Assembly (NCBI RefSeq): GCF_003576645.1
Contig: NC_044918.1
Coordinates: 31,598,203 to 31,662,202, forward strand
Reading direction: 5' to 3'
Length of the DNA: 64,000 nucleotides
Origin: Ipomoea triloba
Taxonomy: Eukaryota; Streptophyta; Magnoliopsida; Solanales; Convolvulaceae
How positions within the stretch are numbered: the stretch's first letter is position 1; each line of letters opens with the position of its first letter. The position numbers and the translations under genes were made by a program. Below are positions 21,833 through 33,157 of this stretch, one piece after another. The notes under the pieces were generated by a model. That model saw only the letters and a list, made by a program, of their open reading frames with translations, did not search any database and was not told where the DNA came from.

Positions 21833-24800
21833 ATGCCTCCCAGACGAAACGTACCTGCTGGGGATAGCAATGATGTCTCGGCGATGGACCGTATGGCCAT
21901 GGCAATGGAACAGATGGCTGAGTTCATGATGGCTCAGCAAGTTCATAATCAAGCCCAAGTGCAACCACGGGTCGATGTTACTAAAGCCATAGCAGCTAGA
22001 CAACCACCGTTTTATGCGGGGGAAGAAGACCCGGTGATCCTTGAAGAATGGATCAGAACATTTGATAAACTGCTAAACGCTGTGAATTGTCCTGAGGTAC
22101 AACGAGTGTCTTCTGCAGTATACTACCTGACTAAAGTTGCGGACAACTGGTGGGCAACGGTTGGACCTGACCTTCTACAAGACCCAGAATTTGGCTGGGA
22201 AGAGTTCAAGGCGGAATTAAGAGGTCAGTTCTACACTGAACGAATTAAGGGCATCAAGTGTGAAGAATTTTTGCGACTGAAACAACAAGGAACAACGGTG
22301 CAAGATTATCATGACAAGTATGTTGAGCTGATGAGATTTGCTCAGGATATCGTACCTGACGAGCCAAGCAAGGCGAGGAGATTTGTAAGGGGATTGGACT
22401 GGGGAGTGAGAAGTGCAATCGCACCATTTATGTGCTCTACTCTCAGGGAAGCATATAACAGAGCGTCCGATCATTACCAGGTGTATCTTGACCAGCAAGC
22501 AGTTTATGGTCGGAGCAAAAGGAAAGCTGAGGATAGACGAGGAAAATCTCAGTGGGAAAATAAGAGGCTTAACCAAGGAGGAATTAACCCAAGGCAAGGA
22601 GAGAGGAAGGGAGGAATAACTCCAAGGAAACAATCTGGTTGCTTGAAATGCAGAAGAAATCATCCAGGAGAAACTTGTCAGGGAGTGAAGATCATCTGTT
22701 ACAAGTGTGGCCTCCCGGGACACAAGGCTTACGAATGCCCAACCAGGGTAGAAGATTATCAGAACCGCTCTCAGAATGCAAACCAAAGAAGGGGATCTAC
22801 TGAGACTAACGGCCAGAAACCCATGGTACCAGGAAATCGGGGGGTTAACTCTCAGCAAGTCAACCGAGGAAGATTGCCAAAGGCCACTGCAGGTTCCAGC
22901 AATAAAGGGAAGGCACCTATGGGAGAGAACAACACAGGGAACCAGGGCAGAATCTACGTCGTCAATAGCGCTCAGGCTCAGGCTAGTGACGTCGTATCTG
23001 GTACATTTCCTATTAACTCAATGCTTGGGTTGGTATTATTTGATACGGGAGCTACTAATTCGTTTATATCCTCTACATTTGCGGATAAATTGAAGTTAAG
23101 GTCTACTATCAAACTAGATTTGAATGTGAAAACTGCCTCTGGGATAGTAGTAGCCTGTAAGGAAGGATATGACAATGTTTCAATAGAAATAGCATGATTC
23201 AACTGTCCCGGAAACCTTATTCGTTTTGAATTAGAAGGCATTGATGTGGTGCTTGGGATGGATTGGCTGAATAAGTATAAGGCTCAAATAAGGTGTGATG
23301 AGCGAAAGGTAGTCCTACGAGGACCGAAGGGAAAGAAGATATCCTATCGAGGAACTGAGAAGCCACCCGAACCAAAGTTGATGACGACGCAGAAGTTGAA
23401 GAAGTACGTCCACAAGGGGTGTGAAGTGTACCTCTGCTTCGTGCAAGACACCGAGATAGAAGCACTTGAGATCAATCAAATCCTAGTGGTGAGTGAATTT
23501 CCCGATGTGTTTCCGGACGACCTCACAAGAATGCCGCCAGAGAGGGAAGTAGAGTTCACTATCGAACTCGTACCAGGAACTTCGCCTATCTCTAAAGCAC
23601 CTTATCGAATGGCACCCAAGGAAATGGAGGAGTTGAAGGTACAATTGGCAGAACTATTAGAAAAAGGATTTATCCGGCCAAGCGTATCACCTTGGGGCGC
23701 GCCGGTGTTGTTCGTAAGAAAGAAAGATGGAAGCCTGAGGCTGTGTATCGATTACAGGGAGCTTAATCGAGTCACAGTGAAGAATAGGTACCCACTGCCC
23801 AGGATCGACGATCTATTTGATCAGCTAAGGGGAGCTGGTGTATTTTCAAAGATTGATCTATGGTCAGGGTATCATCAGATACGAGTCGCAGAACAGGATA
23901 TTTCTAAAACAGTGTTCCGGACTAGGTACGGGCATTATGAATTCACGGTTATGCCATTTGGAGTGACTAATGCTCCAGGAACTTTTATGGACTTGATGAA
24001 CCGAACTTTTCTTCCTTACTTGGATAAGTTCGTCGTTGTTTTCATAGACGATATTCTGGTTTACTCTAAGACACCGGAGGAGCACGACGCACACCTTAGA
24101 ACAGTGTTGCAGATATTGAGAGAGCGGAAACTTTTTGCAAAGTTGTCCAAATGTGAATTCTGGAAGAAGGAAGTAGCATTCCTTGGGCACATAATTACTA
24201 AGGAAGGAATAGCGGTGGACCCAACCAAGATATTAGCCGTAATGGAGTGGGAAGCACCCAAATCAGTCACTGAAGTTCGGAGTTTCTTGGGTTTAGCAGG
24301 TTATTATAGAAGATTCGTCCAGGACTTCTCGAAAATAGCCAGGCCATTAACAAATCTACTCAAGAAAACTACCAGATATAGTTGGAACGAAGAATGTGAG
24401 CAGGCATTTCAGGAACTTAAGAAAAGGTTAACAACTGCTCCAGTACTAACCTTACCTGTTGGAACAGATGGCTATGAACTGTACACAGATGCATCTCACA
24501 AGGGACTTGGATGTGTCTTAATGCAAAAGGGAAAAGTAATAGCCTACGCATCTCGTCAATTGAAACCACATGAGGCTAATTACCTAACTCATGATCTAGA
24601 GTTAGTAGCTGTGGTGTTTGCCCTTAAGATCTGGCGACATTACCTTTATGGAGTCACTTGCAAAATTTTCACAGATCACAAGAGTTTAAAGTACATCTTT
24701 ACTCAGAGAGACCTTAATCTAAGACAAAGAAGATGGTTAGAATTGATTAAGGACTATGATCTAGAGATCCAATACCAAGAGGGCAAAGCAAACAAAGTAG

Positions 24801-26389
24801 CTGACGCTTTGAGTCGAAAATCAAACCATGCTCTTTGGGTATTACCCAAACAATTGTGCAAAGACTTTCAGAAGCTTAATTTGGAAATAAAAATGTGTGG
24901 TCAAGTGGAACAAGAGATGAGATTGTGTTACCTATCGGCCACTCCAACCCTATTTGAAGAGATAAAACAGGCACAAGGAGAGGATGACTGGGTAAAGGGT
25001 ATAAAGGAAAAGATGATTGATGGAAAATATGGCCCGTTTGAATTGCACCAGGATGGGAGTGTAAGATTCCAAGGTAGGTGGGTGATACCTACAGGTTGTA
25101 AGAAAATAATGGACCTACTGAAGAGAGAAGGTCACTATACACCCTATTCCGTTCATCCTGGTGGAGATAAGCTTTATAAAGATCTGAAACAAAATTTCAG
25201 GTGGGCAGGCATGAAGAAAGATACTGCCGAATTTGTTGCCAGATGCTTGAATTGTCAAAAAGTTAAGGCAGAGAGAAGTAAACCGAAGGGTTTACTACAA
25301 CCATTGGAGATTCCTCAGTGGAAATGGGACTCAATCTCTATGGACTTCGTAGGAGGATTGCCCAGGACTAAAGCTGGAAGTGATCAGATATGGGTTGTTG
25401 TTGATCGATTGACCAAGACAGCGAGATTCATCCCGATGAACAAGACTTGGTCGATGGACAAACTGGCAAGAGCCTATATTAAACATGTAGTTAAATATCA
25501 TGGAGTACCATGTGATATTGTTTCAGACAGAGATTCACGATTTTTATCGAGATTTTGGGAAGCATTGCAAGTAGCAATGGGTACGCAACTCAAGATGAGT
25601 ACAGCCTTTCACCCTGCTACTGACGGTCAAACGGAACAAACAATACAAACATTGGAAGATATGCTCAGAGGATGCGTACTAGACTTTCAAGGGTCATGGG
25701 ATGAGCAATTGGACCTGATAGAATTCTCCTATAATAATAGCTATCATACGAGTATTAAGATGGCTCCGTATGAAGCACTGTATGGGCAGAAATGCCGAAG
25801 TCCTCTATGTTGGAGCGATAGAAGTGATGTGGTTATTCTTGGACCCCAATACTTGCAAGAAACCACTGAAGCGATCAAAGTGATTCAAGGGAGAATGAAA
25901 GTCGCGCAAGATCGCCAAAAATCTTATGCCGATCTGAAGCGACAATTCGTGGAATATCAGGTTGGAGAAAAAGTACTATTGAAAATCTCGCCCACAAAAG
26001 GAGTTAAAAGATTCGGGAAGAAGGAAAAACTGAGTCCTCGGTACATGGGGCCTTATGAAATTCTGGAAAGGATAGGGAATTTAGCCTATCGATTGGCCTT
26101 ACCGATGGAACTTAGTAGGGTACATAACGTGTTTCATGTTTCTCAACTTAGAAGATATGTACCTGATGCCTCCCATATACTAGAGCCAGAAGAATTGGAA
26201 GTGGACGATTCATTGACATATGAAGAAAGACCAATTCGTGTCTTGGACTCCAAAACCCGAGACACAAGGCGAAAATCAATCAAGATGATTAAAGTTCAAT
26301 GGTCAAACCATAGCCCAGAAGAAGCTACCTGGGAGTTGGAGGACGATATGAGGGCACGCTATCCTGAATTATTTGACTCAGGTATGTAG
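21833..26389 (+). pseudogene. Element 1 gag-pol polyprotein with one in-frame stop
   Basis: The frame starts MPPRRNVP and spans 1,518 codon positions plus the terminal stop. Order: retrotransposon gag (about 70-250), a CCHC knuckle CYKCGLPGHKAYEC at ~289, aspartic protease with DTGA at ~404, RT with FIDD at ~737, RNase H with YTDAS at ~883, integrase with an HHCC finger, D-D-E residues (first D ~1170) and DGQTE, and a C-terminal chromodomain ending in the [11 protein letters not shown] region. TGA at 23195-23197 (codon 455), where element 2 has Gly, breaks it just after the protease. A second defect is TGG at 23861-23863 in the RT motif read DLRSGYHQ in element 2 (CGG, Arg), a CpG-type change. 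Otherwise it is intact, so the element is recently dead. Confidence 0.9.
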
Positions 26390-26530
26390 AGTCAATTTGC
26401 TTGATACATGTATTTAAATCAATTTGTGTGCTAGTTAAGTGCTGAATATTGGTATGTGTAAGCGGGAGAAAGTAGCGAGTTACCTTGAAACTTTAGACGA
26501 TAAGGAGGAAGTTTCGAGGACGAAACTATT

Positions 26531-26546
26531 TTTAAGGAGGGTAGAC
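26531..26546 (+). other. Polypurine tract region of element 1
   Basis: TTTAAGGAGGGTAGAC immediately precedes the 3' LTR. The minus-strand element 2 has the matching tract GAGGGTAGAC at 58550-58559, next to its LTR. Confidence 0.8.
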
Positions 26547-27910
26547 TGTAACCCCTCACTAATTCCAATAAGCTGCGATCGTACGTACCGGTCACGAACC
26601 GTAAAATTTTTAGGAATTTTGTTCGGACCCGATTGTCCTAGGAAATGGATTTTTAGACACCATACTATTATCCTTGAATTTCCTATTGAATTAAGTTAGC
26701 CCATAGCAGCAAAAATTTATTTTTGATCGTACATCGCGAAATTTCGCGGTGTACCGAACCTAGCCCAAATTGGAGCTTTTGACTGGAATAAAATTGTAGT
26801 TTCAAGANGACAGGATTGATTGCTTCTAAGGCCTCAAGCTCTCAAGTTAAGGAAACTAAGGTTTTTTTTTTTTTTTTGTTATAATGAATGGTAGATACGC
26901 TGTAACTACGAGAGAAGAGAAATGTGTGAAGGACTAGCACTGAATTATGCTAGTGATCTCGTTTTCTTGAGATGATTAGTGAGGAAATTTCCTTATGATT
27001 AATGATTTCTCTACCTATTTGTATTCTCAAATAATTTTGTCCTATTGCATAGGAAACTTCCTTGGTAAGAAAGAATAAAGTTTTCTACATCTTGGTTTTC
27101 AAAACCTTTATTTAATTTCGGGAAACCAATGGATTTCCTTGCTTAGCCGTTGTGCTAACTACACTTCAATGTGTTGTTTTCAGATGGAGTCCAGCGTTAG
27201 TTCTTGCAGCCCGACGAACTCCCTTAGTTCGTCGGAAGATGTGGGTCGTGGCTTAGACTACGACGTTTTTGTGCAGCAGATGAGTGGTGCCGACCCTTAT
27301 GCCCCTGGCTATGCTCCTACAGCTCCCAACAGCTCACTGGCAGTAGATAGTTTTCTTCCTATTCCCGAGGGTCCTGATGTACATGCCACTTTTGGTTTTT
27401 ACCCCATCGAGGTGCTAGTGGGAAGTAATCCCCTAGAGTTTATCGTTTATTACCCTTACCCGTGGGACCCGAGTCCTCGCGAGTATTGGGAGGAGTGGTC
27501 TATGGTCATGGTCACTTCTCGTTTCCTAGACCATATCACATGGTTCGAAGGGGAATGACACCTGGTCTGGGGTGAGTTTACGGGTCCGGTGTATCGCCAG
27601 ATTGAGTAGGCAGGATACCCGGAAGGTCTGTAGGGGTTTATCCCTTTTTGTGTAAATATTATGTAGCCAGGGGAGTGACTGATCCTGAACTTATGTTTTG
27701 GCCGTTGGGCAAACACCTCGGTGCATACTCTGTAAATATTTATATATATATGTATGTATATTATCTCAAAGTGAGTGGTTGTGTTTGTTGAGTGAAGTTT
27801 CTTTTAGCCTGTGCACCTAGAGCGGGGTCTGTCAAGAGAATGATAGAACTCGTTTTGGGTGTGGCGGTAACTCCTTGGGTTGTACGGTAAGCCAGCTCGG
27901 GGGTGTTACA
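26547..27910 (+). repeat. Element 1 3' LTR, collapsed at an N
   Basis: 26547-26807 matches 18157-18417, and 26809-27910 matches 20293-21393. The interval 18418-20292 is missing, and the join is a lone N at 26808. Because that interval holds the TATA region, first leader exon and most of the leader intron, the loss is more likely an assembly gap than a biological deletion. Confidence 0.85.
27184..27609 (+). pseudogene. LTR-internal ORF, copy in element 1 3' LTR
   Basis: The same reading frame as 20667-21092, with one amino-acid difference (EGPDV instead of EGADV) and the same TGA truncation. It keeps the TTTTCAG acceptor before ATG. Since LTRs are copied from one template, the TGA was present before this insertion. 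Confidence 0.7.
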
Positions 27911-28545
27911 GTAACTTTTTGTTTTACTTTGTAAATTTTTGTTATTCTACAAGTTGTAGTAAAATTAGTAATTTTGTATATATATTTCCAGTTTGTATAA
28001 TAATATTACTAAGTTGCTAATATACTTATATATTAGTATTTTAGTATAAATTATTATACAATGTGTTTTGGAAATTGGAAGTTTGCAATTTTGGAAATAT
28101 GGAAAAAATAGTAAATGTAAAGTTTTGGGAAACATAAAAAATAAATTTTGGAAATATGGAAAAAAAAATAAATGTAAAGTTTTGGGAAAAATAAAAAATG
28201 TATTAATTTGTTTGTGTGATATCCGAAATTTAATCCGAAATCCGACCAAACCGACCGAACCGAAATAGCATAAAACCGACCGGATAAATTAGATTAAAAA
28301 ACGAAATAGGGTTTGCATATTCTAATCCGAAATCCGAACGGTTTCAACATCTGCCCACCCGAACCGATCCGAACCGTCCGTTGCACACCCCTAGTTTCAA
28401 GGACAAGATGTAAATGAGCCATTCACCATGGATGGTACTCTTCTCTTTAATGTTTAAATTTAATGCTTGCTTTCTTTGAAACTTTCATTTTCTTCTTCTT
28501 GTTTCTTTATTTAATGATAGCTTAGAGTAGAAAGGGGATTGGTGN

Positions 28546-30226
28546 ATTTTTTTTTTTTTGTTATAATGAATGGTAGATACGCTGTAACTACGAGAGAAGA
28601 GAAATGTGTGAAGGACTAGCACTGAATTATGCTAGTGATCTCGTTTTCTTGAGATGATTAGTGAGGAAATTTCCTTATGATTAATGATTTCTCTACCTAT
28701 TTGTATTCTCAAATAATTTTGTCCTATTGCATAGGAAACTTCCTTGGTAAGAAAGAATAAAGTTTTCTACATCTTGGTTTTCAAAACCTTTATTTAATTT
28801 CGGGAAACCAATGGATTTCCTTGCTTAGCCGTTGTGCTAACTACACTTCAATGTGTTGTTTTCAGATGGAGTCCAGCGTTAGTTCTTGCAGCCCGACGAA
28901 CTCCCTTAGTTCGTCGGAAGATGTGGGTCGTGGCTTAGACTACGACGTTTTTGTGCAGCAGATGAGTGGTGCCGACCCTTATGCCCCTGGCTATGCTCCT
29001 ACAGCTCCCAACAGCTCACTGGCAGTAGATAGTTTTCTTCCTATTCCCGAGGGTCCTGATGTACATGCCACTTTTGGTTTTTACCCCATCGAGGTGCTAG
29101 TGGGAAGTAATCCCCTAGAGTTTATCGTTTATTACCCTTACCCGTGGGACCCGAGTCCTCGCGAGTATTGGGAGGAGTGGTCTATGGTCATGGTCACTTC
29201 TCGTTTCCTAGACCATATCACATGGTTCGAAGGGGAATGACACCTGGTCTGGGGTGAGTTTACGGGTCCGGTGTATCGCCAGATTGAGTAGGCAGGATAC
29301 CCGGAAGGTCTGTAGGGGTTTATCCCTTTTTGTGTAAATATTATGTAGCCAGGGGAGTGACTGATCCTGAACTTATGTTTTGGCCGTTGGGCAAACACCT
29401 CGGTGCATACTCTGTAAATATTTATATATATATGTATGTATATTATCTCAAAGTGAGTGGTTGTGTTTGTTGAGTGAAGTTTCTTTTAGCCTGTGCACCT
29501 AGAGCGGGGTCTGTCAAGAGAATGATAGAACTCGTTTTGGGTGTGGCGGTAACTCCTTGGGTTGTACGGTAAGCCAGCTCGGGGGTGTTACAGTAACTTT
29601 TTGTTTTACTTTGTAAATTTTTGTTATTCTACAAGTTGTAGTAAAATTAGTAATTTTGTATATATATTTCCAGTTTGTATAATAATATTACTAAGTTGCT
29701 AATATACTTATATATTAGTATTTTAGTATAAATTATTATACAATGTGTTTTGGAAATTGGAAGTTTGCAATTTTGGAAATATGGAAAAAATAGTAAATGT
29801 AAAGTTTTGGGAAACATAAAAAATAAATTTTGGAAATATGGAAAAAAAAATAAATGTAAAGTTTTGGGAAAAATAAAAAATGTATTAATTTGTTTGTGTG
29901 ATATCCGAAATTTAATCCGAAATCCGACCAAACCGACCGAACCGAAATAGCATAAAACCGACCGGATAAATTAGATTAAAAAACGAAATAGGGTTTGCAT
30001 ATTCTAATCCGAAATCCGAACGGTTTCAACATCTGCCCACCCGAACCGATCCGAACCGTCCGTTGCACACCCCTAGTTTCAAGGACAAGATGTAAATGAG
30101 CCATTCACCATGGATGGTACTCTTCTCTTTAATGTTTAAATTTAATGCTTGCTTTCTTTGAAACTTTCATTTTCTTCTTCTTGTTTCTTTATTTAATGAT
30201 AGCTTAGAGTAGAAAGGGGATTGGTG
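28546..30226 (+). repeat. Apparent false duplication of 26864-28544 at a contig join
   Basis: After the N at 28545 the sequence repeats the preceding 1,681 bases with no difference that I can see, apart from the poly-T edge: LTR tail, LTR ORF, hAT right arm and LTR of the Athila/Tat-like element. The sequence then continues past the earlier end. This is the signature of two overlapping contigs placed end to end rather than merged. Confidence 0.85.
28866..29291 (+). pseudogene. LTR-internal ORF, third copy (within duplicated segment)
   Basis: Its translation is identical to that of 27184-27609, including the TGA. It is probably not a separate biological copy, as it lies in the unmerged overlap. 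Confidence 0.6.
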
Positions 30227-30852
30227 GCCCCGAAGCTAAACTATGTGGTTGATTTGATATGAAATTGCTTTTAGATTATGAGCTTGTGATTGTTGGATGA
30301 TAGATGATAAACTTGTGTGGATGATGTTCATAATGCTTTGTGCCTAAGTGTGCACATTAGGTAGCAAACTCAGTGAAAGTGAGTGTGTGCGCGATAGCGG
30401 CCACTCATGAGTCCAACTCACCCACATCTCCGCCCTTAGTCCGAAAGGACGAGGTCCGAGAGGAGTGGTAGACAAGGTGTTTGACAAAATGCCCCAACCG
30501 AATGAGGATGTGGGAGTCCAAGTGTGACGGCACTTGGTGATGTGCCATAAACTCCCTAGCCAAATCCTAGTCCCTTGCTTGCAAAACCAATAGATAGTAG
30601 ACCACATAGGTTAGCCACGAGCCCCAATCTCCGCCTTTCCTTTTCTTTTATCACAACCATTATCAACCTTACCCTCTTTTACCAATGAATCCAACCCTTA
30701 GCAAATCTTGTAACTCTTTTCCTTCAACCTCTTAGATGCCAACACACTAATTCGATTCCCATTCGCCATCCTTGAGAGACACGACACTCGGGGAGTTTTG
30801 ACTCTTCGTTTTATCACCTTCACCTTCACCTCCCACTAAATTACATCCTGCA
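30076..30852 (+). repeat. 3' LTR of the Athila/Tat-like element, right part
   Basis: It follows the second rendering of the hAT right end (30075) and matches 6113-6884, ending CATCCTGCA before TSD TTAAC (30853-30857). Small differences from the 5' LTR include a short GATGATA duplication near 30297. Confidence 0.85.
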
Positions 30853-30857
30853 TTAAC

Positions 30858-32755
30858 CACATCATAACCAATAATTAGTTCATCGCTAACAAATATTTAC
30901 ATCATCATCAAGTAATCCTTAATTAAGCTCTAATTACTATCTATCAACATTACAATCATCAGTAATAACCATCCTAACTTCATCACCCTTTCATAACCCA
31001 TGTATCAACATGCTATAACATCATCATCATCATTCTCATAATAACCTCTTAGATTCATTACAACCCTATCATCTAAGCATCAATAACAATAATCAAGGCT
31101 TACACCATTAGATCATCATATTCATATGTCTAACCTTCATTATCATAATCACCATTTAATCTGGCATAGCTTATGTCTATAACCTTCATTATCATAATCA
31201 CCATATAATCTGTCATAGTTTATGTCTATAACCTTCATATTCATGATAATCTCTTAGGATCATTACAACCCCCTCATCTAAACATCAATAACAATAATCA
31301 AAGCTTACACATCCGCACCATCGGACGCCCAGTGGACGCTCGTCCAGTACCGCGTCCACCTATTTTGCCACTCTTCGCCCAGCCCGGACGCACGGTGGAC
31401 GCGCGTCCGGCCCTGCGTCCGCACACACGGCCAGTCCTGGACAGTGTGAACAACGCAGTGACGAACACCTCTACTATCATCTCCATAATTATTATGAGTA
31501 CACATATGTAAGTATATCCATATTTTTCAACACAAAGCTCATAAATCCCTATCTCAACTATCAATCATCAAATCTTGAGTGACAAAACCAACGTAAGGGA
31601 TTTCTTACCTTCCAAGTAGCTTTTAAAACCGTAGGAATTGTTGTGATCCTTTCCTCCAAATTTCCACCGAGGATCCTAAGTAATTTCCACCATAATAACA
31701 ATATTTTCAAGAATTCTTAGCTTAAAATCAAGTTCTACGAAATGATTCTACTCTTCTTAACCGAATAAAATCAAAGTGTTACCTAGTATTGAAGAACTTG
31801 TGTATGAAAATGACTATGGAGCTCCTTGAACACAAATATGAAGATGAAATCTTTCTCTCTCTTTCCTCTCAATATTTCGGCCAAGATGGGAATGAATTGG
31901 AAAATGGAAGATCAAAGCTCTATTTATAGCAACTTGTAAGATAAGGATGAAGAAGCTTGGAGAGTAAGTCTCAATTTGGAGCTTGGAGAGTAAGTTTCTA
32001 TCAAGACTTATCCTATAATCTTCCTTGCAAGACTTATTCCATAATCCATCCTAGTTAATTAATTAAAAATTACCATATGGTAAATAATGTGACACTTGTC
32101 ACAATTCCATGGTGTGTCTTGTAGAGTAAGACTTCCTTGCCAGTTTGAGATTAAATCAGATATAGTTACGGTAGAAAATAATTTAGGGACAATAGGGTGG
32201 CTGCCTAGGTTCTAGAAGAGACAAAATAAAATTAAAACATAGGTGATATCAGTCAAATAATTAGTATCAAATTGAAGAATACATGTGCTGGCAGAAAGAA
32301 ATTGGCAGAACACTAGATACGGATTAAAAATATTATTGGGAGTATTTGGTAAGGTATTTTGATACCATTTTCTTCAAATATGTAGTTAAGCAAGTCTAGA
32401 ACCTACATATAAAATTTCATAGAAATCTAAGGAGTAGAAGTATGGTTTTTGAATTTCTTTCCAAAACTAGTCCAGAGAGAAAAATTCTGGACAGCACACT
32501 GCCAAGAGCAAAAACGTAATTTTCTGTGTTTACTCAAATATCCAAGTGACCAAAACTTTTTTATGATATCAAGTACTATAGGTTGGGGTTCTAAAATAAA
32601 AATTTCAGGTAAAACGGAGTTCTGGAAGTATGTTTACCGAATAAATCTTTCGGACTGCGCCGAGCTGAAATTTTCTGAAAAATGAATAGCTAGAAACATT
32701 TTTGGCTAAAAATCATTTTGTAACAAAAATGGTGAATAAATTTCGGGGTGTCACA
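30858..32755 (-). repeat. Outer element 3' LTR, second part (U3 side)
   Basis: It continues the LTR interrupted at 5597. On the minus strand it contains TATAAATA (31921-31928), a ~310-base leader exon and donor GGAAG/GTAAGA (31608). It ends GGTGTCACA at 32755. A CG-rich patch at 31310-31440 with repeated GGACGC/GCGTCC motifs is conserved in the other LTR at 35600-35710. Confidence 0.85.
31921..31928 (-). promoter_or_regulatory. TATA box of the outer LTR
   Basis: TATAAATA on the minus strand, in the context GCTATAAATAGAGC. The same box occurs in the sister LTR (38295-38302), solo LTR 35800 (36954-36961) and solo LTR 47454 (49725-49732). In each it precedes a leader that ends in the conserved GTAAG donor. 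Confidence 0.75.
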
Positions 32756-33157
32756 ATCTACCCCCGTTAAAAAGGCTTCGTCATTGAAGCTACCTCAATC
32801 CTCACCTTAAGTCCAAAAATTCCCATCTCTATAACCCAAAAATTTTCATAACTTCAGATTTACTATATCCCAAAAGATTTATAACCTAGGCTCTTTATAT
32901 CATAACCTAGGCTCCCAAAGGTTCGAACAGCTTTGATATCACTTTGTAACAGAGTGTACCAAACTCTATTTCCAAGACCTTATAACCATGAGCTCACTTT
33001 GTAACAGAGCTTATAACCTTAAGCTCTAATCCCAAGATCTTATAACCTTAAGCTCTCGATTTTCACTTTGTAGCAGAGCTTGACTAACTCCATTTCCAAG
33101 TCCTTTCAACCTAAAGCTCATAACAAAGATCTCACAACCTAAGCTCTGATACCACTT
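32756..33157 (-). other. Entire interior of the outer element (PPT, no ORF, PBS)
   Basis: 402 bases. At the left edge ATCTACCCCCGTTAAAAAGG is the reverse complement of a purine-rich tract next to the 3' LTR. At the right edge AAGCTCTGATACCA (33141-33154) is the reverse complement of the tRNA-iMet PBS. Between are short repeats of CTTTGTAACAGAGC and CATAACCT/AAGCTC phrases. The only frame (33026-33223, minus) has no recognisable content. Confidence 0.85.

Larger units (their letters stand above)
18157..27910 (+). mobile_element. Element 1: Tekay/Del-like gypsy chromovirus with long LTRs, TSD GTAAC
   Basis: The 5' LTR is 18157-21393 (3,237 bp), followed by a tRNA-iMet PBS, a single gag-pol frame with one nonsense codon, a purine-rich PPT (26531-26546) and the 3' LTR 26547-27910. 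GTAAC flanks both ends (18152-18156 and 27911-27915). The C-terminal chromodomain and the long LTRs place it near the Tekay/Del chromoviruses (inference). The two LTRs differ at only a handful of sites where both exist, so it is young. The 3' LTR is interrupted by an N at 26808 where about 1.9 kb present in the 5' LTR is missing. Confidence 0.9.
15791..28393 (+). mobile_element. hAT-superfamily DNA transposon, non-autonomous, split by a retrotransposon
   Basis: Termini are TAGGGGTGAGCA at 15791 and its near inverse TGCACACCCCTA at 28382-28393. Both are flanked by the 8-bp duplication GTTTCAAG (15783-15790 and 28394-28401). The empty site is preserved in the 5' LTR near 6115. Subterminal ACCCG/CCGAACCG clusters at both ends, 8-bp TSD and TAGGGGTG ends are hAT hallmarks. 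Without the Tekay insertion at 18157-27910 it is about 2.85 kb. Only the C-terminal tip of a transposase is left. The right end occurs again at 30075 through the duplicated assembly segment. Confidence 0.88.
5598..30852 (+). mobile_element. Athila/Tat-like LTR retrotransposon, tRNA-Asp primed, deleted and nested
   Basis: The element starts TGATAAGCACC after TTAAC (5593-5597) and ends CATCCTGCA before TTAAC (30853-30857). The sister LTR at 35140-35150 shows the uninterrupted target, which proves the borders. The PBS complements tRNA-Asp, as in Athila/Tat gypsy lineages. The interior holds only a gag-like frame, with no protease, RT or integrase, so it was a large non-autonomous derivative. The distal interior and the first ~205 bp of the 3' LTR are missing. 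The 3' LTR resumes at 15473, is split by a hAT element and finishes at 30852. Confidence 0.85.

Noticed and set aside
22217..22858. 213-codon minus-strand frame
   Set aside because: Shadow of the element 1 gag frame.
28068..28268. 66-codon frame, also at 29750-29950
   Set aside because: AT-rich hAT right arm with a local near-repeat (TTTTGGAAATATGGAAAAA); the second copy is the assembly duplication.
31140..31300. Repeated CATTATCATAATCACC and ATCATCATC phrases considered as a CRISPR-like or satellite array
   Set aside because: Irregular spacing and only two to three units; common low-complexity LTR sequence in a plant genome.
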